64,000 bases of DNA from an uncultured Duodenibacillus sp. (lineage in GTDB: Bacteria > Pseudomonadota > Gammaproteobacteria > Burkholderiales > Burkholderiaceae_F). The DNA is taken from the NCBI GenBank assembly GCA_944388865.1, contig CALXKM010000010.1:55196-119195 (forward strand). Reading direction: 5' to 3'. A program made the translations under genes and the position numbers. Position 1 is the stretch's first letter. Every line of letters begins with the position of its first letter. The notes under the pieces were generated by a model. The model was not told where the DNA came from. It searched no databases and worked only from the letters and a program-made list of their open reading frames with translations. Below, in pieces: positions 44,810 to 52,035 of this stretch.

Positions 44810-46168
44810 TTAGATTTCCACAGGCAGCGGGAAGAGCGGGTTGAGCCAGCCGGTGCCGTCGGTGCGGACAGGTTGACCGCCGCCGTTGACGCAGCCGCCC
44901 GGGCAGTTCATGACTTCAATGAAGTGCCAGCGGTTGGGATCGCCGCGAAGCGTGTCAAGCACGTACTTGAGCGACTGGCCAGCGCCGTTGACCACGCAAA
45001 CGCGCAGCTCAAAAGTCTTGCCATTGAGTTCGGGCAGAGCCAGCGGGATCGTGGCTTCGACGTAGCTGTGATCCTTGCCGCGAACCGGCAGGATATCGGC
45101 CTGCTCGAGTTCTTTGCCCATCAATACTCGATAGGCAGTGCGCAGCGCAGCTTCCATCACGCCGCCGGAGGCGCCGAAGATGGTGCCGGCACCGGTGTAA
45201 ACATCAAGATTTTCACGCTTGCGTTCCTTGGGAAGTTCAAGCGGGTTGATGCCCTTGCGGCGCAGCAGTTCAGCAACGTCGCGTGCCGTCAAAACAGCGT
45301 CAATGTCGGGGAAGCGAGGAGCGTCGGCAGGAATGTTGCCTTGTTTGACATGGTAGCGCCAGGCGGTGTCCATCTCCGGACGGGAGGCTTCAAAGATCTT
45401 GGCCGTGCAGGGAGTCACAGCGACAACCTTGACCTTGCGCGGATCGCAGTTGTAGAGGAACTTCGGTGCCCAAACCTTGGCGAGCACGCCGCCCATCTGA
45501 ATCGGGGACTTGGCCGTCGACAGATGCGGGATAAAGTCAGCGTGGAAGGTTTCGCAGTTGCGTACCCATGCCGGGCAGCAGGAAGTAAAGTGCGGCAGCG
45601 GGTGGTGCGATGCGCGCTCGAATTCCGGCCCGCGCTTGCCGAGAACCCAGTACTGAACCTTGCGAACGAATTCCGTACCTTCTTCCATAATGGTCTGGTC
45701 GGCGGTACTGTTGACGTCGTAGGTCTTGAATCCGGCCTTCTCGAAGGCGTTCATCATCTGATCAGTGGTAATGTCGCCGGGTTTGCCTCCGAATTCTTCG
45801 GCAATCGATACGCGAACGGCAGGCGAGGGATGCGCCACAACGATGTTGCTCTTGTCTGCGAGCATCTTTTCGACTTCGTCGACAAAGGACATCTGCTCAA
45901 TGGCGTTGAACGGGCACGAAATCAAGCACTGACCGCAGGTGAGGCAGCGCTGATCATTGATCTTGTGCTTGGCGCCGAGCTTGCCTTCGATGGCGCCAAC
46001 CGGACAGACCTTGCGGCATGTGTCGCAGGCCTCGCACAGGTCTTCATTGATTTTGATAATGCCGCGCAGTTCACCCTTGCGGATGACGCCGACAAAATCC
46101 GGACCATTTTCACCGCGGGCATCGGCCGGCGGATTGAAGGTCTTGATTTTGAGAATCTTTCCAGTCAT
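44810..46168 (-). CDS. hydA: [FeFe] hydrogenase large (catalytic) subunit
   Basis: A 452-residue enzyme of the Desulfovibrio dimeric type. Two [4Fe-4S] ferredoxin motifs are CEACDTCRKVCP (residues 45-56) and CLTCGQCLISCP (75-86). H-cluster motifs: L1 TSCCPAW (195-201), L2 VTPCTAK (251-257) and L3 EVMNCPGGCVNGGGQP (418-433). All H-cluster Cys and the proton-path Cys are present, but the L2 Met before PC is Thr252. No extra N-terminal cluster domains. Start at 46168 follows AGGAG; the longer frame from 46234 is not family-like. Confidence 0.95.
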   Translation of the reverse strand: MTGKILKIKTFNPPADARGENGPDFVGVIRKGELRGIIKINEDLCEACDTCRKVCPVGAIEGKLGAKHKINDQRCLTCGQCLISCPFNAIEQMSFVDEVEKMLADKSNIVVAHPSPAVRVSIAEEFGGKPGDITTDQMMNAFEKAGFKTYDVNSTADQTIMEEGTEFVRKVQYWVLGKRGPEFERASHHPLPHFTSCCPAWVRNCETFHADFIPHLSTAKSPIQMGGVLAKVWAPKFLYNCDPRKVKVVAVTPCTAKIFEASRPEMDTAWRYHVKQGNIPADAPRFPDIDAVLTARDVAELLRRKGINPLELPKERKRENLDVYTGAGTIFGASGGVMEAALRTAYRVLMGKELEQADILPVRGKDHSYVEATIPLALPELNGKTFELRVCVVNGAGQSLKYVLDTLRGDPNRWHFIEVMNCPGGCVNGGGQPVRTDGTGWLNPLFPLPVEI

Positions 46169-46611
46169 CTTGACGGATCTCCTGTTTGCTGAGGAATGCG
46201 GCCGACTTCTTCTCTCCGGAAGACATCGGCTCAAACGCGTGATCTTGTGACGGCTCTGCCGTTCTTCTCAAGTGGAACTCTGAAGGCCCCTTGTTTTTTG
46301 GGAATGAAGAGAAAAGCAGAGAAATTCCATGACCGGGAAGAATGAGACGACCGGCCAGAATTTTCCATAGACACACGAAAACGCTGATTTTACGTATTTT
46401 TTCAAATTTTGCTTATTTCTTAAGACGTTTTCCAGAGTTTTGTTCGTAATCCCTTGGCCGCTCAGTCGTAGTGCCGATCAGTGTTGCAAGGAGCAAAAAA
46501 GTAAAACTCTTGAAAAATCAATTGTCTAGAAGTTCGTTTAATCGTTATGGATGTCTGATGGATTTTGAAAACAGTTGACTAAACTCGAACTGGGAAAAAT
46601 CGGAACTGTAC

Positions 46612-46625
46612 TTGACCAGAGTCAA
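46612..46625. promoter_or_regulatory. FNR/FixK-type palindrome
   Basis: TTGAC-CAGA-GTCAA, a perfect palindrome with the 14-base length and half-site spacing of Crp-Fnr family sites (TTGAT-N4-ATCAA for FNR, TTGAC variants for FixK). It lies 443 bases upstream of the hydA start, far for direct activation. Oxygen-responsive control of the hydrogenase is a reasonable guess only. Confidence 0.35.
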
Positions 46626-46630
46626 CAACC

Positions 46631-46671
46631 ATGGAAAAGATCCGCATGCAGACTGGTCCACATGCGGATCT
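46631..46671 (-). terminator. Terminator after the HemN-like gene
   Basis: A perfect 11-bp stem AGATCCGCATG (46638-46648) with CATGCGGATCT (46661-46671) around a 12-base loop. Read on the minus strand it is followed by TTTTCCAT. It lies 29 bases past the stop of the minus-strand gene. Confidence 0.75.
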
Positions 46672-46700
46672 ATTGCGAACTGAATGAGAAAAGGCTGAAG

Positions 46701-48011
46701 TTACATATCTATGTCTTTGAGCGGTTTTCTGAGTTCTGCGCGGACATTGTCCATTCCGGAATAGAAAGCCTTCATCATTACCAGCCCTAGGAACTTCCCG
46801 GCATCTGTGACGATGAGATTGTCGGGGTCCTGGGGGTTGTCTTTAATGGCGCCTATCAATTTGAGAGCAAGCATTTCCTTGAAGAGCGCGCGGTCAAGAT
46901 TGACGCCGTGCACTTGGCGGAAATACTTTCGCGACAACCGAGCTGAGAACAGTCCTAACAGTAGTCGATACTGCAGTACAGCGTGCTTGTCGAAATGACG
47001 CTGGCGTTCAACTCCTGTTTTGCCCTGTGCAATGCGCAGTCCGTAGCGGTGCAAACTGAACGTGTTGACGTAAAGATTGCTGCCTAAAAAAGAAAAGGCA
47101 CCTGAGCCTACGCCGACATACTCGTCATGGTCAACGACATACTCATCAAAACCTTCATCATGCGTCCGCCCAAATGTCCAGCTCGTGAGCTGACGGTAGC
47201 GGCTGCCAAGGGTATTCATGATGATGCGGTATTGATCGGCCAGTTCCAGTCCTTTTGCTGCAATGGTGTTTTTAACGCTTTTTTTCGTCTGACTTGTGAC
47301 CATGAGCGGATATGTCGTGATCTGTCTTGGATTGAGTTCAACGAGCAGATCCATATCGCGTTGAAGCATTTCCAGACTTTGACCGCGAAAACCGAAAATC
47401 ATATCGATATTCGTGGTGGGGAAAAGCTCCAGGGCTTCATGCAGACGATCATAAATTTGTGCACCAGAGCCGAACTTGTCATATCGTTCGGTGAGCTTGA
47501 GAATATTGTCATCAAAGCTTTGTACGCCGATGCTCATGCGGTCTACGAGACCTTTGAGATTGCGGAAAGTGGGAGTTGCAATCTGGGCAGGATCAGTTTC
47601 ACAGGAAACTTCTTTGATGCTAGGGAAAAGTTTTCTGGCATGCTCAATTGTGGCGATGAGCTCATCTTCAAGAATCGTTGTTGTTCCGCCGCCGATATAC
47701 ATTGCAGTGAAATCGTATCCGAGCGCCTTGACGTAATCCATTTCCTTGCGCAGATTTACGAAATATTCACGCGCTTTGTATTCCTTGAAAAGGAAACGAT
47801 GAAATGTGCAGTACGAACACAACGTTTTGCAAAAAGGAATGTGTGCGTAGAGCATGTATTGATGGCCGGACTGCGGTTGCGGCGGTCGATCCAGAACGAT
47901 GGGATCACAGTTGAGATACCGCTTGATGTAGTAATCCATGATTTGATCCGTGGCACGGATTACCCAGTTGGGAAGCAGTTTCCCGACCTGGTAGGTCGAT
48001 TGTTCAGACAT
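46701..48011 (-). CDS. HemN/HemW-like radical SAM protein
   Basis: A 436-residue radical SAM protein. The cluster motif is HIPFCKTLCSYCTFHRF, Cys61, Cys65 and Cys68, with the HemN-specific fourth position followed by Phe. AMYIGGGTTTILEDEL and RMSIGVQSFDDNIL are the next conserved blocks, and the C-terminal region has the HemN helical fold. The family includes coproporphyrinogen dehydrogenase, HemW (heme chaperone) and heme-degrading ChuW/HutW. I cannot place it among them. It lies 85 bases downstream of an acyl-CoA synthetase. Start: ATG 48011, two codons after an in-frame TTG. Confidence 0.8.
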   Translation of the reverse strand: MSEQSTYQVGKLLPNWVIRATDQIMDYYIKRYLNCDPIVLDRPPQPQSGHQYMLYAHIPFCKTLCSYCTFHRFLFKEYKAREYFVNLRKEMDYVKALGYDFTAMYIGGGTTTILEDELIATIEHARKLFPSIKEVSCETDPAQIATPTFRNLKGLVDRMSIGVQSFDDNILKLTERYDKFGSGAQIYDRLHEALELFPTTNIDMIFGFRGQSLEMLQRDMDLLVELNPRQITTYPLMVTSQTKKSVKNTIAAKGLELADQYRIIMNTLGSRYRQLTSWTFGRTHDEGFDEYVVDHDEYVGVGSGAFSFLGSNLYVNTFSLHRYGLRIAQGKTGVERQRHFDKHAVLQYRLLLGLFSARLSRKYFRQVHGVNLDRALFKEMLALKLIGAIKDNPQDPDNLIVTDAGKFLGLVMMKAFYSGMDNVRAELRKPLKDIDM

Positions 48012-48096
48012 AAACAAAAATCAAAAAGAAAAAACTAAGGCGCCCGCATTGTAATTGAATCAAGCGGGAGGACTGTGAGCGCCGTGAAGAAATCAA

Positions 48097-49968
48097 TTAT
48101 GCACGGGCGTGCGAGGCGTACATCTCCTCAATGGCTTGAGAAAAACGAGCAGTCAGTGGCGCACGTTTGAGCTTGAGCGTAGGCGTTAGAAATCCGTTTT
48201 CAATCGTCCATGGCTCAAGAGTTAGGGTGACGTTTCTCGGCAAGGCGTAGTGCGGAAAATCTGCCGCTGCGGCACGCGCCCGCTTGAGAACGGCCGAACG
48301 GACGGCAGCGCCTGACATGGCAAGGTGATCGTTTGGGTCAACGTTGAGTTTTGTTGCCAGGAGTTTCCATTCATCGGGGTTCAGAACGGCGATGAAAGAG
48401 ATGAAAGGGCGACCTTCACCGACAACGAACGTTTGGGCAAAAAGCGGATCTGTCTCAAGAGCGAGTTCAAGATCAACAGGAGGCACTTTCTCTCCAGTGC
48501 TTGTCACGATGATTTCCTTGATGCGGCCGCGGATGCGCAGCAACCCGTCTTTTGTGAATTCGCCGATGTCTCCCGTGCTGAGCCAGCCGTCGGCAGAAAG
48601 AACACGTGCAGTGTCCTCGGGTCTTTTCCAATAGCCTTTCATAACCGAAGGGCCGCGCACCTGAATTTCATGGGTTTCCGGAGCAAGCCGGACCTCTAGA
48701 TTGGGGAAGATTGTGCCGACAGTATCCGGTTGATTGATGCGAAGCGAGTTTCCAGCAATAATCGGCGAAGTTTCCGTCATGCCGTAGCCTTGAATGGGCG
48801 CCAGTCCCAGACCGCAAAACATGCGCGCCACGCGATTGTTTAGTGCTGCGCCTCCGGCGATGGCAACCTTAAGTTTGCCGCCGAACTGACGTGTGATTTT
48901 GTCTGCGATAAGTTTTTTGAGAATCGGTCCGGTGAGGCCGTCGAGCCACATAAAGGCGGCGGAAGGAACTGGCATGCGGTTGGTGCGGCAGAAATTTCGC
49001 CATCCCACATTGACGCAGCACTCAAAAAGCCAGCGAGCGTACTTGGGGGCCTTTTTGAGCTTGTCGTTGATGCGCGCATAGATACGTTCATAGATGCGCG
49101 GCACGCTGATGAGCACATCGGGACGCACAAGTTTGAGATCCTCGTTGAGAAGCATAATGGATCGAGTGAATGTGACGGTGCAGCCCATGCCCAGAGGTAG
49201 GTAGTAGCCGGCAGTGCGCTCAAAAGTGTGCGACAAAGGTAAAAAGGAGAGAAAGCCGTAGTCGGGTTCCGGAGCCGGGGCAATGTGTTCGAGCGTGGCA
49301 AAGACATTGCTGACGACATTGTTGTGCGTGAGCATGACGCCCTTGGGTTTGCCTGTGGTGCCGGATGTGTAGACAATGGCGGCGAGATCTTCCGGTTCCG
49401 GCCCTGCAGGAAGTTCCTTGACTGCATTGCCTAGTGCCAGCCAATCATCAATGCCAAGAACACGAGGCCCGAGAGGAGACTGATTTGCAGGCGTGGCTTC
49501 ATCGGTCAGAACCACCGTCTTTAGCGAGGTAAGCACATCACCGGTTGAGGCGATTGCCTGCCAACGTTCGAATTTATTGGTAATCAGGCACTCCGCATCG
49601 CTGTCGCTCATGATGAACGAAAGCGATCCCGGGGTGTCAATTGCGTGAAGCGGGACGGGAATCAGTGCATTGGCCATGACCGCTTGGTCAGCAAGCACGG
49701 CATTGACGGAATTGTTGAGCAAAATGGCTACGCGTGCCCCGCGTTTAAGGTTTAATGCGGATAGAGCCTTGCGCCAGGTCGAGATACGCAGATTTAGTTC
49801 GGCATAAGTTATCTCTGCCCAGTCGTTGGCGATGCGGTCAAACTGCCGCAGAGCGATTTTCTCAGGGATAAGTCGAGCGCGCAGAGCAACGAACTCCGGC
49901 AGCGTTCGGCAAGCTTTCAATTCGGCCAGACGGGAGGCCGACGTATCGCCGCAAATGGTATTTTTCAT
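48097..49968 (-). CDS. Long-chain fatty-acid-CoA ligase (AMP-binding)
   Basis: A 623-residue adenylate-forming enzyme. The P-loop motif is AAIVYTSGTTGKPKGVMLTH, A5 is IQGYGMTETSPII, A7 is GWLSTGDIGEF, and GRIKEIIVTSTGEKVPP marks the hinge. FACS-type length and order suggest activation of long-chain fatty acids with CoA. Although named FadD-like here, bacterial members of this clade may act in lipid remodelling rather than beta-oxidation. No fad genes are nearby. Confidence 0.88.
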   Translation of the reverse strand: MKNTICGDTSASRLAELKACRTLPEFVALRARLIPEKIALRQFDRIANDWAEITYAELNLRISTWRKALSALNLKRGARVAILLNNSVNAVLADQAVMANALIPVPLHAIDTPGSLSFIMSDSDAECLITNKFERWQAIASTGDVLTSLKTVVLTDEATPANQSPLGPRVLGIDDWLALGNAVKELPAGPEPEDLAAIVYTSGTTGKPKGVMLTHNNVVSNVFATLEHIAPAPEPDYGFLSFLPLSHTFERTAGYYLPLGMGCTVTFTRSIMLLNEDLKLVRPDVLISVPRIYERIYARINDKLKKAPKYARWLFECCVNVGWRNFCRTNRMPVPSAAFMWLDGLTGPILKKLIADKITRQFGGKLKVAIAGGAALNNRVARMFCGLGLAPIQGYGMTETSPIIAGNSLRINQPDTVGTIFPNLEVRLAPETHEIQVRGPSVMKGYWKRPEDTARVLSADGWLSTGDIGEFTKDGLLRIRGRIKEIIVTSTGEKVPPVDLELALETDPLFAQTFVVGEGRPFISFIAVLNPDEWKLLATKLNVDPNDHLAMSGAAVRSAVLKRARAAAADFPHYALPRNVTLTLEPWTIENGFLTPTLKLKRAPLTARFSQAIEEMYASHARA

Positions 49969-50096
49969 AAATCAGGAAGTGTGCAAATTCAGGCAGATTG
50001 TAACGCGCGAGCTGATGTCAGGCCGCAGTATTCTGCTAAAGAGAAATGTAGCGTGAAAATTCCGTATTAAGCCTTAGAGGTCATGCAAAAACTGTC

Positions 50097-50105
50097 TGTT
50101 ATACT
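50097..50105 (+). promoter_or_regulatory. Extended -10 promoter of the structured RNA
   Basis: TGT followed by TATACT (50100-50105), an extended -10 element. No consensus -35 is seen at the matching distance. Transcription would begin near 50112, about 16 bases before the first helix of the RNA. Confidence 0.5.
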
Positions 50106-50111
50106 CAACTC

Positions 50112-50533
50112 AGGGAGCTGAAGTAGTCTTGCCTGCATCTGAGGTTTCGTCTGCCCATTGCGTTGAGTGCAGGCAGGCGGACGTGTGGGTCGAAAGGAGT
50201 CATGGTCAATCCTCCCAGCTTAGGGGTGGAGACTCGCGAAAGATTTGACTGACTTGTCTCAATGGCCTTCTTTGGGGGAGGCAAACTATGTTGGTGGGGA
50301 ATGCACAGGCATCGCGAAATGTAGATCCAAGTTCCGCGCTCTGCGGCCGGTGGCTGAAAGCTCTGAGAGGCGGGAGCGGTGGTGCCGGTAGGAAACCCCT
50401 TCTGACATTGGCGAAGGATCGTTACCGGTCGAAAGACAAAGGGCGGAGCCCAAGAGTTTCCGTCGCCGGATTGTTTTAAGGAGGAGGCGCTGTTTCCCCA
50501 GCATGGATACAGGGATTCCTGCGCTGATTTTCT
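50112..50533 (+). ncRNA. Large pseudoknotted structured RNA of unassigned family (HEARO/omega-RNA-like candidate)
   Basis: About 420 bases with dense base-pairing. An H-type pseudoknot opens it: 50130-50137 pairs with 50168-50175 (8 bp), and 50148-50155 pairs with 50176-50183 (8 bp, one wobble), the two 3' arms being contiguous. Further helices: 50197-50201/50231-50235 stacked on 50210-50216/50224-50230; 50265-50270/50277-50282; 50301-50304/50309-50312; 50334-50337/50343-50346; 50385-50388/50466-50469 continuing into 50391-50396/50456-50461, which enclose 50398-50402/50413-50417, a GAAA-capped hairpin (50428-50437) and GGGC/GCCC (50441-50451). It ends with AAGGAGGAGG and small hairpins just before the Rrf2 ATG. 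No RNase P, tmRNA, SRP or cobalamin motifs are seen. Resemblance to HEARO/IscB-associated RNA is from memory, not a search. Confidence 0.6.
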
Positions 50534-50998
50534 ATGAAAATTTCAACAAAGACCCGTTATGCTCTCAGGCTGATGCTTGATCTGGAACAGAATCAGGGAG
50601 ATTTTTCGTGGGTGTCTCTCAAAGATATTGCCGAACGCCAGGGAGTATCCAAAAAGTATCTGGAACAAATTGTTTCGTCTTTGCATCAGTATCGCCTGCT
50701 TTTGACGTCTAGGGGCAACAAGGGCGGCTACAGGTTGGCAAGAGACCCGCGAGATATTACGCTTGGCGAGATTATGCGTGCAACAGAATCTACGCCGACA
50801 ATCATCCCCTGTTTGGATAGGCCTCTTACTTGTCCAAGATCAGGAGAGTGTCTTACGCGCAATGTTTGGATGGGGCTCAAGGAAGTGCTTGAGCAGTATG
50901 TTGACTCCATCACGTTGGCGGCCATCGCTGAAAATGATTTCGACTCGGATACTGCTGGGTGCATGGTCAGCGTCCGAGAGCCGTTGCGATTGCTGTAG
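50534..50998 (+). CDS. Rrf2 family transcriptional regulator with three-Cys site
   Basis: A 154-residue regulator. The winged helix-turn-helix covers residues 1-80 (MKISTKTRYALRLMLDL, DIAERQGVSKKYLEQIV, SRGNKGGYRLAR). Three cysteines at 93, 100 and 106 (PCLDRPLTCPRSGEC) occupy the position of the IscR/NsrR cluster ligands, so Fe-S or redox sensing is likely. Spacing is C-x6-C-x5-C, one residue wider than IscR. There is no Shine-Dalgarno directly before the ATG. It converges on cysK and may control cysteine or Fe-S genes. Confidence 0.9.
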   Translation: MKISTKTRYALRLMLDLEQNQGDFSWVSLKDIAERQGVSKKYLEQIVSSLHQYRLLLTSRGNKGGYRLARDPRDITLGEIMRATESTPTIIPCLDRPLTCPRSGECLTRNVWMGLKEVLEQYVDSITLAAIAENDFDSDTAGCMVSVREPLRLL

Positions 50999-51013
50999 CG
51001 TTTAGAGCCGCAA

Positions 51014-51042
51014 GCTCCAAAGTTTTCAAGGGGCTTTGGAGC
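51014..51042. terminator. Hairpin between Rrf2 regulator and cysK
   Basis: A perfect 9-bp stem GCTCCAAAG (51014-51022) with CTTTGGAGC (51034-51042) and an 11-base loop, between convergent genes. T runs on either side are weak. Confidence 0.6.
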
Positions 51043-51057
51043 GGTGGAAAGCGCCTT

Positions 51058-51996
51058 TTAGGCGTTGCGTCCAGAAAAGACAGGTGTGGACAGATAACGA
51101 GTCCCGGTATCGGGGAGGATGACGACGGTTGTCTTTTTTGCATTTTCGGGACGAGAGCAGATTTCCTTGGCTGCGTACAATGCGGCGCCGGCGCTGATGC
51201 CTACGAGGATGCCGTCGTCAATGACGGCATTTCTGGTTGCCTCAAAAGCATCCTCGTCCGAGACGGCGATGACCTCGTCGTAGACAGAGGTGTCGAGTGC
51301 TTTTGGTATGAAGCCCGCACCAATGCCTTGAATGCCGTGTGTGCCGGCAGGCCTTCCCGAAAGTACAGCAGAACTTGCCGGTTCGACAGCTACAACGAAG
51401 ACATCAGAATTCTTTTCTTTGAGATAGTGAGCCGTGCCTGTGATCGTACCCCCGGTGCCGACGGTTGAAATCAGAATATCTACGCGTCCTTGTAAGTCAT
51501 CCCAGATTTCCGGACCAGTTGTTTCGTAGTGTGCTGCACTGTTGTCCTGATTTTCAAACTGCTGCGGCAAAAAGCTCGACGGCAATTCTGCAGCAAGCTC
51601 AATAGCTTTCTCAATGGCTCCGCTCATGCCTTTTTCTCCAGGGGTGAGGACAATCTCAGCCCCATAGGCCGTCAGCAACGAGCGTCTCTCAAGACTCATG
51701 GTTTCCGGCATTGTCAAAATTGTGCGATAACCGCGGCGGCCAGCGATCAGTGCTAGTCCGATGCCCGTGTTGCCGCTTGTAGGTTCTATGATGACGGCTC
51801 CGGGTTTGAGCAAGCCCTTTTTTTCGGCCTTGTCGATCAGGGCGAGAGCTGTGCGGTCTTTGATGCTGCCGGCTGGGTTGAAATACTCAAGCTTGCCCCA
51901 GAGCGAGGCAGTCAGATGGTATCTGCGGGTTGTTCCTGACAGTTGTAAAAGCGGGGTTTTGCCGATTAATTCTGTAATGTCATGATATAGGGGCAT
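51058..51996 (-). CDS. cysK: Cysteine synthase A
   Basis: A 312-residue PLP enzyme that makes cysteine from O-acetylserine and sulfide. The PLP Lys is in NPAGSIKDRTALALI (about residue 44), the substrate loop is PTSGNTGIGLAL, and the phosphate loop is STVGTGGTITG. Length and order are those of CysK/CysM; the specific isozyme is not decided by eye. It is convergent with the Rrf2 gene, whose product could be a cysteine-metabolism regulator. Confidence 0.92.
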   Translation of the reverse strand: MPLYHDITELIGKTPLLQLSGTTRRYHLTASLWGKLEYFNPAGSIKDRTALALIDKAEKKGLLKPGAVIIEPTSGNTGIGLALIAGRRGYRTILTMPETMSLERRSLLTAYGAEIVLTPGEKGMSGAIEKAIELAAELPSSFLPQQFENQDNSAAHYETTGPEIWDDLQGRVDILISTVGTGGTITGTAHYLKEKNSDVFVVAVEPASSAVLSGRPAGTHGIQGIGAGFIPKALDTSVYDEVIAVSDEDAFEATRNAVIDDGILVGISAGAALYAAKEICSRPENAKKTTVVILPDTGTRYLSTPVFSGRNA

Positions 51997-52035
51997 AGCA
52001 AATCTTCTCGCAAGGCAAAAGCGGTTGGCGGCAGC

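Larger units (their letters stand above)
46169..46700. other. Intergenic region upstream of the hydrogenase locus
   Basis: 532 bases, AT-rich, without a credible gene. It holds the minus-strand terminator of the HemN-like gene at its right end (46631-46671), an FNR-type palindrome (46612-46625), and three copies of the half-site AACTG or its complement (46572-46576, 46588-46592, 46604-46608). The minus-strand promoter of hydA must be in the left part, but I see no strong -10/-35 pair. Confidence 0.4.

Noticed and set aside
43803-44813. 336-codon plus-strand frame opposite the cytochrome b and small subunit
   Set aside because: It spans two conserved minus-strand genes and their gap, and is composed of charged low-complexity residues.
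44873-46192. 439-codon plus-strand open frame opposite hydA
   Set aside because: It is the exact antisense of a gene with all H-cluster motifs; its translation shows no family motif.
46510-46521. TTGAAAAATCAA as a second FNR site upstream of hydA
   Set aside because: The half-sites are two bases too close together for the Crp-Fnr family.
50112-50533. RNase P RNA, tmRNA or cobalamin riboswitch as the identity of the structured RNA
   Set aside because: The universal core motifs of these RNAs are missing on both strands.
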